Assembly (NCBI RefSeq): GCF_001457475.1
Contig: NZ_LN831029.1
Coordinates: forward strand, 3,968,001 to 4,032,000
Origin: Achromobacter xylosoxidans
GTDB lineage: Bacteria > Pseudomonadota > Gammaproteobacteria > Burkholderiales > Burkholderiaceae_B
Direction: 5' to 3'
DNA length: 64,000 nt
Shown here: positions 54,677-63,171 of the stretch, piece after piece
How positions within the stretch are numbered: position 1 is the first letter of the stretch
Layout: the number at the start of each line of letters is the position of its first letter
Program-made: the position numbers and the translations under genes
Notes under the pieces: model-generated
Database searches by the model: none
Told to the model about the DNA's origin: nothing
The model's input: only the letters and a program-made list of their open reading frames with translations

Positions 54677-56368
54677 TCACAACCAGTTCTTGCGCTTTGA
54701 AAGCTGTCCGACCCCCGGATTGAATTGATTGCACGGATCCAGGGCCCGATAGAAATTTCGGAGCTCCGGGCCGGCGCGATACAGATGTCCAACGTTGTGT
54801 TCGGCGGGATATTGCGCGCCACGGGCGTCCAGCAGCTTCCACATACGGTGTTCCAGTTCCAGGCAGTCCACGCCCTTTCTCGCGATGTAGTCCTGGTGGA
54901 AGACATGGCAGAGAAAGTGCCCGTAATAGAGCTTGGCCACCATGGCGGTCTCCATTTCCGCGGGAAGGACTTCCAGCCAGTCCCGGTCATTGCGCTTCAA
55001 GGCAATATCGAGCGCGACGATGTCCTGCACCGCGTCCGGATGCATGGCGCGGTAGCGGACGGCGGCCCCCGCCGCCGCGAATCGCAGCAGGAAAGCCGAA
55101 GCGCCCTCTTGCGGGGTGCACAGGAAATACGCGCCGCTGGCCTTCTTGAAATAGGAATCCAGGAAAACCTGAAGCGGCTCCTTCAACTTTCTCGACACCT
55201 TGATCATCAGATAGTGCTCATACCGGGCGCGAAAGTCGCGCAGGCGGGCGGGCAGGTGATCGCCACAGCGTCCGCTGAAGAACTGCAATAGCCGGTCGCT
55301 CATGTTCCTGGGAAGGAACGAGAATCTCGCGCAGAAATTGTCCACGCGTGCCTTCAATGCGAAAAAGGTCGGAAGCCTTGCGGTGCCCAGCCTGCGGATG
55401 GCCAGGAAGGTGTCCTTGCCGTAGACGTCGGCGATATCGAACGCGTCCCTGTGCATGTATTCCCCTGCAATGGGCAATGCCGGCAGGGCCGTCAAAAGGT
55501 ATCGTCGAATATCCGTCAGTTCCGAGGGATCGTTCGTCCCGATATAGAAAACGTCGGTCTGTGTCTCCGCCGGAAACGTGTCCAGGCGCACGGCAAAGAG
55601 AATCAGTTTTCCGGCGCTCCCTGAAGCCTCGTACAACCGTTTCGGGTCCGCGTTGAATCGCGCCGGCGAGTCCGCGTCGACGTCGCGCACGTGCCGTGCA
55701 TAATCCTGGTCGGACCCTCGCCCACCGTCGCGGATGTCATCGGGACGATAGGTCCCGTCGTCCAGACGCCGCAGGATCTCCTCCGGGGTTTCGCCCAACG
55801 AGATGCCCAAGTGGTTGACCAGGGATAGCTTGCCGTCCTGCCCCAATTGCGCGAACACGGCCATTTCGGTAAAGGCGGGACCTCGCTGAACCAACGATCC
55901 ACCGGAATTATTGCAAATCCCGCCGAACACCGAAGCGCCAATGCATGAGGACCCGATGACCGAGTGTGGTTCGCGTCCCAGCGGTTTGAGCGCCTTCTCC
56001 AGCTGATCCAAGGTTGCGCCGGGAAAGCAGATCACCTGGCGCCCATCGCGGATCAGCTGTATTTTCTTCATGCGCAACGTGCTGATGATCACGATCTCCC
56101 GATCGTAGTCATTGCCATCCGGGGTGGAACCCCCGGTCAACCCGGTATTGGCCGCCTGCATGATCACGATCTTGTCATGCGCCACGCAAGCCTGGACCAG
56201 GCGCCATTGCTCCAGCAGGCTACCCGGGCGCGCGACCGCGATCGCCGATCCGAAGCCGAAGCGGAACCCTGTCCGAAACCGTTGCGTATGCTGCGGGTCG
56301 GTCAAGACATGGGCGGTGCCTACAATGCCACGCAATTCGTCAAGCAGGCGCTGGTTATCGGGATTCAT
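54677..56368 (-). CDS. dld: Quinone-dependent D-lactate dehydrogenase
   Basis: The 563-residue flavoenzyme matches E. coli Dld. It has an FAD_binding_4 domain (T-G-L-T-G-G-S-T-P-D-G near residue 76, and G-S-S-C-I-G-A-S-V-F-G-G-I-C-N-N-S-G-G near 140) and a C-terminal membrane-binding domain. The late block A-E-H-N-V-G-H-L-Y, then N-Q-F-N-P-G-V-G, is diagnostic. It oxidises D-lactate at the inner face of the membrane and passes electrons to quinone. AAGGA precedes the ATG, and a longer frame lacks homology. It is last in a probable TSUP-Bug-dld operon (80-bp gap), suggesting import of D-lactate or a related hydroxy-acid. Codon usage looks less GC-biased than in flanking genes. Confidence 0.92.
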   Translation of the reverse strand: MNPDNQRLLDELRGIVGTAHVLTDPQHTQRFRTGFRFGFGSAIAVARPGSLLEQWRLVQACVAHDKIVIMQAANTGLTGGSTPDGNDYDREIVIISTLRMKKIQLIRDGRQVICFPGATLDQLEKALKPLGREPHSVIGSSCIGASVFGGICNNSGGSLVQRGPAFTEMAVFAQLGQDGKLSLVNHLGISLGETPEEILRRLDDGTYRPDDIRDGGRGSDQDYARHVRDVDADSPARFNADPKRLYEASGSAGKLILFAVRLDTFPAETQTDVFYIGTNDPSELTDIRRYLLTALPALPIAGEYMHRDAFDIADVYGKDTFLAIRRLGTARLPTFFALKARVDNFCARFSFLPRNMSDRLLQFFSGRCGDHLPARLRDFRARYEHYLMIKVSRKLKEPLQVFLDSYFKKASGAYFLCTPQEGASAFLLRFAAAGAAVRYRAMHPDAVQDIVALDIALKRNDRDWLEVLPAEMETAMVAKLYYGHFLCHVFHQDYIARKGVDCLELEHRMWKLLDARGAQYPAEHNVGHLYRAGPELRNFYRALDPCNQFNPGVGQLSKRKNWL

Positions 56369-56448
56369 GCAGGTCCTTGGTAAGAAACTGTGGGAACGGG
56401 AAATCATGGCCATCGCGCCATCGGTGACGACGCAAGGGGCACGCGCGG

Positions 56449-57414
56449 TCATTCACTGATCATCCCGGCCTTGTCGCGCACCGTTTGGTAGCGAGAGCGC
56501 TCTTGCGCCAGGAACTGAACAAATGCGTCCTGCTCCAGCACGACGGCACGCCAGCCGGCTTCCTGCAATCGTTGACGGACCGCTTCGTCCTGGACCGCGC
56601 TTTCGAATGCGGCGCTCATTTTCCTTCCGATCCCGGGAGGCAATTGAGCGGGGCCGAAGAGCCCGAGCCAGTTGGTGAATTGGTAGCCAGCCATCGACGG
56701 CAGCTCCGAGATGGCGGGCACGTCAGCGAACAGCGGCGAACGATTCGCGGATGTAACCGCCAGCAGGGTCAGTTTGCCGGTCTTGATGTGCGCTACCAGC
56801 GGGGGCAAGCCCGTGATGACGAAGTCGATCTGGCCTCCGAGAACGTCGTTGACCGCTGGCGCGGCGCCCTTGTACGGCACGTGTTGCCAATTCACGCCGG
56901 CAATCGATTGCATCGCGGCGCCGGCGAAATGCATCGTACTGCCACTGCCCGGCGTGCCATAGTTGAATTTGACACCTTGCTTTTGTGAACTGGCAACCAA
57001 TTCACCTAGCGACTTCGGACCGCGCTCGGGATGCGCCACGATTCCCAAAGGCGTGTCGCCCACGAACGCGATTGGCGTCAAGTCCTTTTCCGGATCATAG
57101 GGCAAGGGCTTTCCGGCGATGGGGGTAACCAGGACTTCCGCCGGCGACGACAGCAGAAACGTGTAGCCGTCTGGCTCGGCACGCACAACGGCCTGGGCGC
57201 CGATCGCGCCCGAAGCGCCCGCGCGGTTTTCCACGACGACCTGCCGTCCCAGGATCCTGGAAATGGCGGCACCATAGATGCGGGCGGCGGTATCGACCCC
57301 TCCGCCGGCGGGATACGGCACGATCAAAGTGACGGGACGTTGCGGCCAGGGATTGGCCTGGGCGCCCGCGCCGAAAAGCGCAAAACAGGAAACGAGAATG
57401 GCAGTTCGAAGCAT
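56449..57414 (-). CDS. Bug-family periplasmic solute-binding protein
   Basis: The 321-residue Bug receptor has a Sec signal peptide (cleavage near A-Q-A-N), then P-Q-R-P-V-T-L-I-V-P-Y-P-A-G-G-G-V-D-T. E-P-D-G-Y and Y-K-G-A-A-P-A are present at the ligand loops. It lies between a TSUP exporter gene (33-bp gap to the larger upstream gene) and dld on the same strand, probably one operon. It may bind a hydroxy-acid or its precursor. Like dld it shows lower GC at third positions than the surroundings. Confidence 0.9.
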   Translation of the reverse strand: MLRTAILVSCFALFGAGAQANPWPQRPVTLIVPYPAGGGVDTAARIYGAAISRILGRQVVVENRAGASGAIGAQAVVRAEPDGYTFLLSSPAEVLVTPIAGKPLPYDPEKDLTPIAFVGDTPLGIVAHPERGPKSLGELVASSQKQGVKFNYGTPGSGSTMHFAGAAMQSIAGVNWQHVPYKGAAPAVNDVLGGQIDFVITGLPPLVAHIKTGKLTLLAVTSANRSPLFADVPAISELPSMAGYQFTNWLGLFGPAQLPPGIGRKMSAAFESAVQDEAVRQRLQEAGWRAVVLEQDAFVQFLAQERSRYQTVRDKAGMISE

Positions 57415-57447
57415 GATGTCTCCAAGTCAGGCCGTCACGGGCCTGCG

Positions 57448-58197
57448 TCACAGGAAGGCGCGGGCTGACGAGACCAGCAAGGCCGCGCCGGATAGCGTCA
57501 ACAACATCAGGACGACGCGGCGGAACGTTTCGTCGCACAAGCGGGCGTACAGGCGCGCGCCCAGCCAGGTCGACACCATGACGACGGGCAGCAACGCCCC
57601 GAACCAGGGCAGCATGGCCGCCGACACGGTCGACGACACGACATAGCACGTCATCGTGAACGACAGGATCAGCAGGTTGAATCCCTGGATCAGATTGCGC
57701 TGCACGTCGCGGGGATAGTGGCGCAGGGTGCACCACAAAGCGGGCGCGAGTCCCGTGAGGCCCGCCAGGCTGCCCAGTATCCCGCCGCACAGGCCGGCGA
57801 TGCCCTCTCCCAGGCAACCACGGCTGTCCAGCTCGATCTTGCGGCGCGACAGCAGCATGAACGAACACCAGGCGACCAGCACGATTCCCAGCAGCAGCTT
57901 GAAAACGGCGGGATCCAGCAGGGGCAGCAAGGCAAGGCCGATCGGCACGCCCAGCGCCCCGCCCGCCAGGAACGGCAACAATAGTTTCCAAGGGAACGCC
58001 TGGCGCACCGATAAGGCGCCGGTCACCTGGCCGACGAGCGCGCCGAACACCGTCAACACCGCGGCCAGGCTGGGCTCCAGCACCCAGGCCCAGATCGCCA
58101 TCGACACCATGCTGAAAGCGAAACCCGACAAGCCCTGTACGAAGCCCGCGACGGCCGCGCCGCCCAGGGTGAACCACAACATCGGCCCGAAGAGCAT
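57448..58197 (-). CDS. TSUP/TauE-SafE family membrane exporter
   Basis: The 249-residue membrane protein has about eight hydrophobic helices in two repeats, with the TSUP hallmarks G-F-V-Q-G-L-S-G-F-A-F near residue 18 and G-I-L-G-S-L-A-G-L-T-G near 140. The family (TauE/SafE, YfcA) exports sulfite, sulfonates or other small anions. ATG 58197 has GGGA seven bases upstream; an in-frame TTG four codons further (58209) is possible. It starts the run TSUP-Bug-dld. Since a sulfatase gene lies just upstream, export of sulfite or sulfate is a reasonable guess. Confidence 0.85.
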   Translation of the reverse strand: MLFGPMLWFTLGGAAVAGFVQGLSGFAFSMVSMAIWAWVLEPSLAAVLTVFGALVGQVTGALSVRQAFPWKLLLPFLAGGALGVPIGLALLPLLDPAVFKLLLGIVLVAWCSFMLLSRRKIELDSRGCLGEGIAGLCGGILGSLAGLTGLAPALWCTLRHYPRDVQRNLIQGFNLLILSFTMTCYVVSSTVSAAMLPWFGALLPVVMVSTWLGARLYARLCDETFRRVVLMLLTLSGAALLVSSARAFL

Positions 58198-58317
58198 ATG
58201 CTGTCCCAAATGGAATCGAAGGAAGATAAGGCCAGGACCTGTTCAGGCTGAAAGAAGCCTCGCACAAGCCCTGATGCCCGCCGTGGTGCCCGCGCGAGGC
58301 GCGGCCGCCGTGCCGCC

Positions 58318-59775
58318 TCAGTCGAACGCCAAGGCCGAACCGGGCACCGGCGTGAAGCCGAGATCGCCACGGGCGATCACCGCTTCGCGGCCGCCGTTCT
58401 CGCGCAGCAGCGCCTGCTGGCGCGCCTTGGCCTGACGGTCGACGGCCTGCGGATCGCAGATCAGGTACAGCTGCTGGCGGCAGGCTTGCAGGGCATCGGC
58501 GTGGCGCGGGTCGGCGGCCAGGTCCTGGAGCTCTTCGGGGTCGGCTTCCAGGTCGAACAACTGCGCGGGATAGCCGGCGTATTCGATGTACTTGTACTTG
58601 CCGTGGCGGATCATGAAGGCGCCGGTGGTCGAGCCCATGCCGTGGTATTCCACCAGCACGTTGCGCCGCGGCGTCTCGCCACGGGCGATGTCGAACAGCG
58701 AATGGCCGGGATAGCCTTCGCGCAAGGCCGGCTCGGTGTTGCCGACGGCGTCCAGCACCGTGGGATAGGCGTCGATATGCGTGACGGGCACGTCGACCAC
58801 CCGCCCGCGCGGAATGTCGTCGCCGGCCATGATCAGCGGCACGCCCGCGGTTTCCTCGAACATGGTCGACTTGCCCCACAGGCCGCGCGCGCCCAGGTTG
58901 TCGCCATGGTCGGAGGTGTACATCACGCGGGTGTCATCGGCCAGGCCGGCGTCTTCCAGCGCGTTGAGGATCTTGCCGATGTTCTCGTCCAGGAACGAGC
59001 ACAGGCCGTAGTAGCCGGCGACGGCGCGCTTGACCGCGTCGCCCTCGAAATAGTCGTCGTAGTTGAAGCTGTTGCGGTAGTCCACCAGATAGGGGTGGTC
59101 CGGCCGCTCGCGCCTGTCGTACAGCTTGGGCAGCGGCAGGTTATGGTTGAAGTAGCGGTAGTAGTGTTCCGGCGGCGCGGTCAGGGGGAAATGCGGCGCC
59201 ACCAGCGAGACGAACAGCACCCAGGGCTTGTCCGATTCGCGCCGGGCCGCCTCGCGCAGCCAGATCTGGGCGCGGGCCGTGATCTCACGGTCGTAGAAGG
59301 TGTATGAGCTTTCGCCGGGCCCCGCGAAATGGGCCATCTTGTAGGCGCCCTTGCGCACCGGCAGTTCGCTGCGGACCAGCCCCATCAGGTCGCCCTTGCC
59401 CTCGATGATGTGCATGGGAATGATCTCTTCCGAGAACCCGTGGTCCTCGCCGGGCTGGCGGAAATGGAGCTTGCCAATGGAAACCACGTCGTGATCGCGT
59501 TCGCGCAAGCGATGATGCCAGCTGGGCACCGCGCCATCGTAGGCGTCGGCGTTGTCCCAGTAGCCGATCTGATGAATGTACTTGCCCACCGCGAACGAGG
59601 CCCGGGCGGGAATGCACACCGGGCTGGCGCAATAGGCCGAGCGGAACAGCGTGCCGCGCGCGGCCAGGGCATCGAGGTTCGGGGTCTGGACGATCTCGCT
59701 GCCATAGCAGCCCAGGGCCTTGGGCGAGTGTTCGTCGGACATGATGATCAACAGGTTCTTCGGTTTCACGGTCAT
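58318..59775 (-). CDS. Sulfatase of the choline-sulfatase type
   Basis: The 485-residue enzyme has the metal motif S-D-E-H near residue 14 and the formylglycine sequence C-I-P-A-R (C-x-P-x-R) with Cys at about 54. After it come K-L-H-F near 100, the D-H-G-D motif near 290 and the C-terminal segment C-D-P-Q-A-V-D that resembles choline sulfatases. It needs formylglycine maturation of the Cys. No signal peptide is present, so the enzyme acts in the cytosol, which is unusual for arylsulfatases but usual for choline sulfatase. It is the last gene of the Rieske-GMC-GntR operon, 26 bp after the GntR gene. Confidence 0.88.
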   Translation of the reverse strand: MTVKPKNLLIIMSDEHSPKALGCYGSEIVQTPNLDALAARGTLFRSAYCASPVCIPARASFAVGKYIHQIGYWDNADAYDGAVPSWHHRLRERDHDVVSIGKLHFRQPGEDHGFSEEIIPMHIIEGKGDLMGLVRSELPVRKGAYKMAHFAGPGESSYTFYDREITARAQIWLREAARRESDKPWVLFVSLVAPHFPLTAPPEHYYRYFNHNLPLPKLYDRRERPDHPYLVDYRNSFNYDDYFEGDAVKRAVAGYYGLCSFLDENIGKILNALEDAGLADDTRVMYTSDHGDNLGARGLWGKSTMFEETAGVPLIMAGDDIPRGRVVDVPVTHIDAYPTVLDAVGNTEPALREGYPGHSLFDIARGETPRRNVLVEYHGMGSTTGAFMIRHGKYKYIEYAGYPAQLFDLEADPEELQDLAADPRHADALQACRQQLYLICDPQAVDRQAKARQQALLRENGGREAVIARGDLGFTPVPGSALAFD

Positions 59776-59801
59776 GGCTCTACTAGGTTGAATGGCTGAT
59801 G

Positions 59802-60581
59802 TCAGCCGCTTGATAAATTCGAATGCGGGAACGCCAGATCCCGCGTGGTCGGGCCCAGGAAGAATTCCTGGTAGTACACACATTGCCCGCGCCCGGAACG
59901 CGCCACGGCCTGCATGTAGATGCCGCGGTAGGGATGCGTCACGCCGATGCGCTCGCACGATTCGGCATCGAAATCGGCCAGCCTCGTCAGATGGGTGATG
60001 TTGGTGATCGGCAGCTTGAATTGCTGCATGATCACCTTCTTGAAGTTGGCGCCGTTGAGCTTGTCCATGGGCATGTCCCACAGGCGCTTGAGCAATTGCC
60101 GGTCGGCATAGAACCGGCTGGAGACGCGGAACTCGTCGTTGATGATGATGATGCGGTCCAGCCGCATGACATTGGCGTCGCCTCCCAGATACTGGTTCCA
60201 GGGGCCCGCGCCGGTCACGGGGGTGCGCAGGATGGCCTGCGAGAAGATCGGCAGCACCGATCCGTCGTCGTCCAGGAAGCGGCAATGCCAGGGATCTTCG
60301 AGCCGGCGCGGCGCCTCGGCGATGAAGCTGCCCAGGCCGTGCATGCGCACCACCAGGCCCTGCTCGACCAGGTCGCGCAGCGCGCGTTGCACCGTGCCCA
60401 GGCTGAACGGCGTGAGCTGCGCCAGTTCCTCCTCGGCCGGCAACTGGTCGCCCGGCTGCCAGATGCCGCGCCGGATCGCGTCGATCAGCACCTCGACCAG
60501 CCGCTGGTACTTGGGCCGGCGGGTCGGATCGGGTGCGTGCAACGTCTCGAAAACTTCCAGACGACGTTCCAAGGTACTCAT
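59802..60581 (-). CDS. GntR-family regulator with UTRA domain
   Basis: The 259-residue protein has an N-terminal winged HTH (Y-Q-R-L-V-E-V-L-I-D-A-I-R-R-G-I-W-Q-P-G-D-Q-L-P-A-E near residue 25) and a C-terminal UTRA ligand domain of the HutC type (R-L-D-R-I-I-I, and Y-Y-Q-E-F-F-L near the end). Its start overlaps the GMC stop by 4 bp and the sulfatase follows by 26 bp, so it is embedded in the operon it probably regulates. The effector is probably a pathway intermediate. Confidence 0.88.
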   Translation of the reverse strand: MSTLERRLEVFETLHAPDPTRRPKYQRLVEVLIDAIRRGIWQPGDQLPAEEELAQLTPFSLGTVQRALRDLVEQGLVVRMHGLGSFIAEAPRRLEDPWHCRFLDDDGSVLPIFSQAILRTPVTGAGPWNQYLGGDANVMRLDRIIIINDEFRVSSRFYADRQLLKRLWDMPMDKLNGANFKKVIMQQFKLPITNITHLTRLADFDAESCERIGVTHPYRGIYMQAVARSGRGQCVYYQEFFLGPTTRDLAFPHSNLSSG

Positions 60582-62188
60582 GAGATTTTCTCCCTGTCTT
60601 CCATAATCATGTCGGCGCCTTTCTCGCCGATCACGATGCTACCAGCGTTGGTATTGCCGGAAAGCAGCAGGGGCATGATCGAGGCATCGACCACGCGCAG
60701 GCGGTCGACGCCGCGGACCCGCAGCCGGTTGTCGACCACCGAAGCGGTGTCGGGGCCCATGCGGCAGGTGCCCACCGGGTGGAAGATGGTGGTGGCGTAG
60801 CCCCGGATGAAACGCAGCACTTCATCGTCGGACTCGACGTTGAACCCCGGCCGGTATTCATCGGCGACGTACGGCGCCAGCGACCGGGTGCGAACCAGCT
60901 GGCGCGCCATTCTCACTCCCTCGATCATGGTGCGGCGGTCGAACTCGGTGTCCAGGTAGTTGAACCGCGCGCGTGGCGCGGCCAGCGGGTCCGGCGAGGC
61001 CAGGTCGAGCCGGCCCCGGCTGGTCGGACGCAACTGGCAGACCGACAAGGTGAAACCGGGGAAATCATGCGGCTTGCCTGCAGTCATGTCGGCGCTGATG
61101 GTGCCGAAATGAAATTGCACGTTGGGCGTCTGCTCGCTGTCGTTGGTGCGCGCGAACATGCCGCCCAGCTGGATGCCGGCCGCCACCGGCCCGGCGCGGC
61201 GCAGGATCCACTGCAGGCCGATGCGGGCCGTCCCCCACCAGGTGCGCAGGGCGTCGTTGGTGGTGATCGGCCGGGTGCAGCGGTACATGAGCCGCGATTG
61301 CAGGTGATCCTGCAGGTTGTGGCCAACCTCGGGCAGATGGTGCGCCGGCGCGATGCCCAGCGCCCGCAGCGCATCGGCATCGCCGATGCCCGACAGCATC
61401 AGCAGCTGCGGTGACTGGATCGCGCCGGCGCTCAGCACCACCTCGCAACGCGCCCGGGCCTGGCAGGCGCGGCCGCCGCGCAGGTAGGACACGCCCACGG
61501 CGCGGCGCCCCTCCAGGATCACGCCGGTGGCGTGCGCGTCGGACTCGACGCACAGATTGGCGCCGGCGATGCCCGACCTCAGGTAGGCCTTGGCGGCCGA
61601 ACAGCGCAGGCCATTGCGCGTCGTCAGCTGGAAGTAGCCGGCGCCCTCCTGGCGCGCGCCGTTGAAATCATCGGTGCGCGGCACGCCCAGCTCGTTGGCG
61701 CCACCGATAATGGCCTCTATCAGCGGATGACGGCCACGGATATCCGAGACCGCCAGCGGGCCGTCGCCGCCGTGGCATGCGTCCGCGCCGCGTTCGTTGG
61801 CCTCGGAGCGCTTGAAATAGGGCAGGACATCGTCCCAGCCCCAGCCGACATTGCCAGCCGCCCGCCAGCGCTCGAAGTCCTCCTTCTGGCCTCGGATATA
61901 GACCAGGCCATTGATCGAACTGGAGCCGCCCAAGGTACGGCCTCGCGGAATATAGATCTTGCGATTGTCCAGATTGGGCTCGGGCTCGGATTCGAACTGC
62001 CAGTTCAGCTGCGGGTTGAACATCGTCTTGCCATAACCGATGGGGATGTGGATCCACATGTTCCGGTCCCGCGGGCCGGCCTCCAGCAGCAGCACGGTCG
62101 TCCTGCGATCCTGCGCCAGCCTGGCGGCCACGGCGCATCCGGCCGATCCGGCGCCCACGACGATGTAGTCAAACTCCCTGGTCTCCAC
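60578..62188 (-). CDS. GMC-family FAD oxidoreductase (second copy)
   Basis: The 536-residue flavoenzyme has V-G-A-G-S-A-G-C-A-V near residue 11, G-G-S-S-S-I-N-G-L-V-Y-I-R-G near 85, G-A-I-Q-S-P-Q-L-L near 255, and the late H-P-V-G-T-C-R-M-G with the catalytic His. It is a paralogue of the GMC gene at 39578. It is in the run Rieske-reductase-GMC-GntR-sulfatase, with a 12-bp gap to the reductase gene and a 4-bp overlap with GntR. It likely oxidises an alcohol made by the oxygenase or released by the sulfatase. Confidence 0.9.
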   Translation of the reverse strand: METREFDYIVVGAGSAGCAVAARLAQDRRTTVLLLEAGPRDRNMWIHIPIGYGKTMFNPQLNWQFESEPEPNLDNRKIYIPRGRTLGGSSSINGLVYIRGQKEDFERWRAAGNVGWGWDDVLPYFKRSEANERGADACHGGDGPLAVSDIRGRHPLIEAIIGGANELGVPRTDDFNGARQEGAGYFQLTTRNGLRCSAAKAYLRSGIAGANLCVESDAHATGVILEGRRAVGVSYLRGGRACQARARCEVVLSAGAIQSPQLLMLSGIGDADALRALGIAPAHHLPEVGHNLQDHLQSRLMYRCTRPITTNDALRTWWGTARIGLQWILRRAGPVAAGIQLGGMFARTNDSEQTPNVQFHFGTISADMTAGKPHDFPGFTLSVCQLRPTSRGRLDLASPDPLAAPRARFNYLDTEFDRRTMIEGVRMARQLVRTRSLAPYVADEYRPGFNVESDDEVLRFIRGYATTIFHPVGTCRMGPDTASVVDNRLRVRGVDRLRVVDASIMPLLLSGNTNAGSIVIGEKGADMIMEDREKIS

Positions 62189-62200
62189 GTTCCCTTCCCC

Positions 62201-63154
62201 TCAGATGTCCAGCACCACGGCGCCCTCGCGGACGCGCGCGCAACAGATCAGTACGCTGTCGGCGCGTTCTTCGTCGCTCAACAGGTAGTCGTTGTGTTCG
62301 ATCAGGCCCGACAGGTAGTTCAGCCGGCATTCGCCGCATAGCCCCGCCTCGCAGGATGAATTGCAGGCCACGCCGGCGCCGCGCAGGGCCTGCAGGATGG
62401 TCTGCCCCGGCGCCACCGGCACCGACCGGTCGCTGCGGCGCAGCGTCAGGCTGGCCGGCAGGCCGTCCGCCGGCGGCGTTGGCGGCGGCGCCAGGTCGGC
62501 GCCGAAATGCTCCGAATGCACCGCCTCGGCCGGCCAATGGGCGCAGGCGGCCTGCACCGCCCGCATGAAGCCGGGCGGGCCGCAGAAATACAGTTGGCCA
62601 TCTTCTGGCCGCTGCGCCAGCAACTGGCCGAGATCCAGCCCGTTGGCGGGGTTGCCGCCATCGTGGTGCAGGAAGACGCGGCCGCGCCACTTCTCACCGG
62701 CCAGATAGCGGGCGAAGGCGGTGCGCTCGGGCGACTGCGTGCAGTAGTGCAGCGTGTACGGCCGGCCCAGCGCGTGCAGCCGTTCGGCCATCGCCAGCAG
62801 CGGCGTGATGCCGATGCCGCCGGCCAGCAGCAGGCAATGGCCGGCGTCCTCCCGCAGCGGGAAGTAGTTGTGCACGCCCGCCACCTCCAGCAGGTCGCCG
62901 GGCCGCACCTGTTCGTGCATGGCGCGCGAACCGCCGCGGCTGTCCGGCACGCGCAGCACGGCGATGCAATAGCGATCAGTGCTGCCCGGCGCATTGCACA
63001 GGGAATAGCGGCGGCTGGCGCCGCCTGGAGTACGGATATCCAGGTGCGCGCCGGCCTCGAAGGCGGGCAGCGGCGCGCCGTCCGGATCGACCAGGTCGAA
63101 GGCGTAGATGCCTTGCGCCTCGTACCGGATCGCACTGACTCGCAACTTCAGCAT
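62201..63154 (-). CDS. Phthalate-dioxygenase-reductase-type oxidoreductase (FMN, NAD, 2Fe-2S)
   Basis: The 317-residue reductase has an FMN/ferredoxin-reductase-like N domain (R-R-Y-S-L-C-N near residue 48), an NAD domain (L-A-G-G-I-G-I-T-P near 110, and Y-F-C-G-P-P-G-F near 205). A C-terminal plant-type 2Fe-2S domain has C-x4-C-x2-C and a distant Cys in L-I-C-C. This order defines the PDR family, which feeds electrons to Rieske oxygenases. A GGAGAG site precedes the ATG. It lies 17 bp after the Rieske gene, so it is its electron donor. Confidence 0.93.
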   Translation of the reverse strand: MLKLRVSAIRYEAQGIYAFDLVDPDGAPLPAFEAGAHLDIRTPGGASRRYSLCNAPGSTDRYCIAVLRVPDSRGGSRAMHEQVRPGDLLEVAGVHNYFPLREDAGHCLLLAGGIGITPLLAMAERLHALGRPYTLHYCTQSPERTAFARYLAGEKWRGRVFLHHDGGNPANGLDLGQLLAQRPEDGQLYFCGPPGFMRAVQAACAHWPAEAVHSEHFGADLAPPPTPPADGLPASLTLRRSDRSVPVAPGQTILQALRGAGVACNSSCEAGLCGECRLNYLSGLIEHNDYLLSDEERADSVLICCARVREGAVVLDI

Positions 63155-63171
63155 GGCTCTCTCCGCATCCC

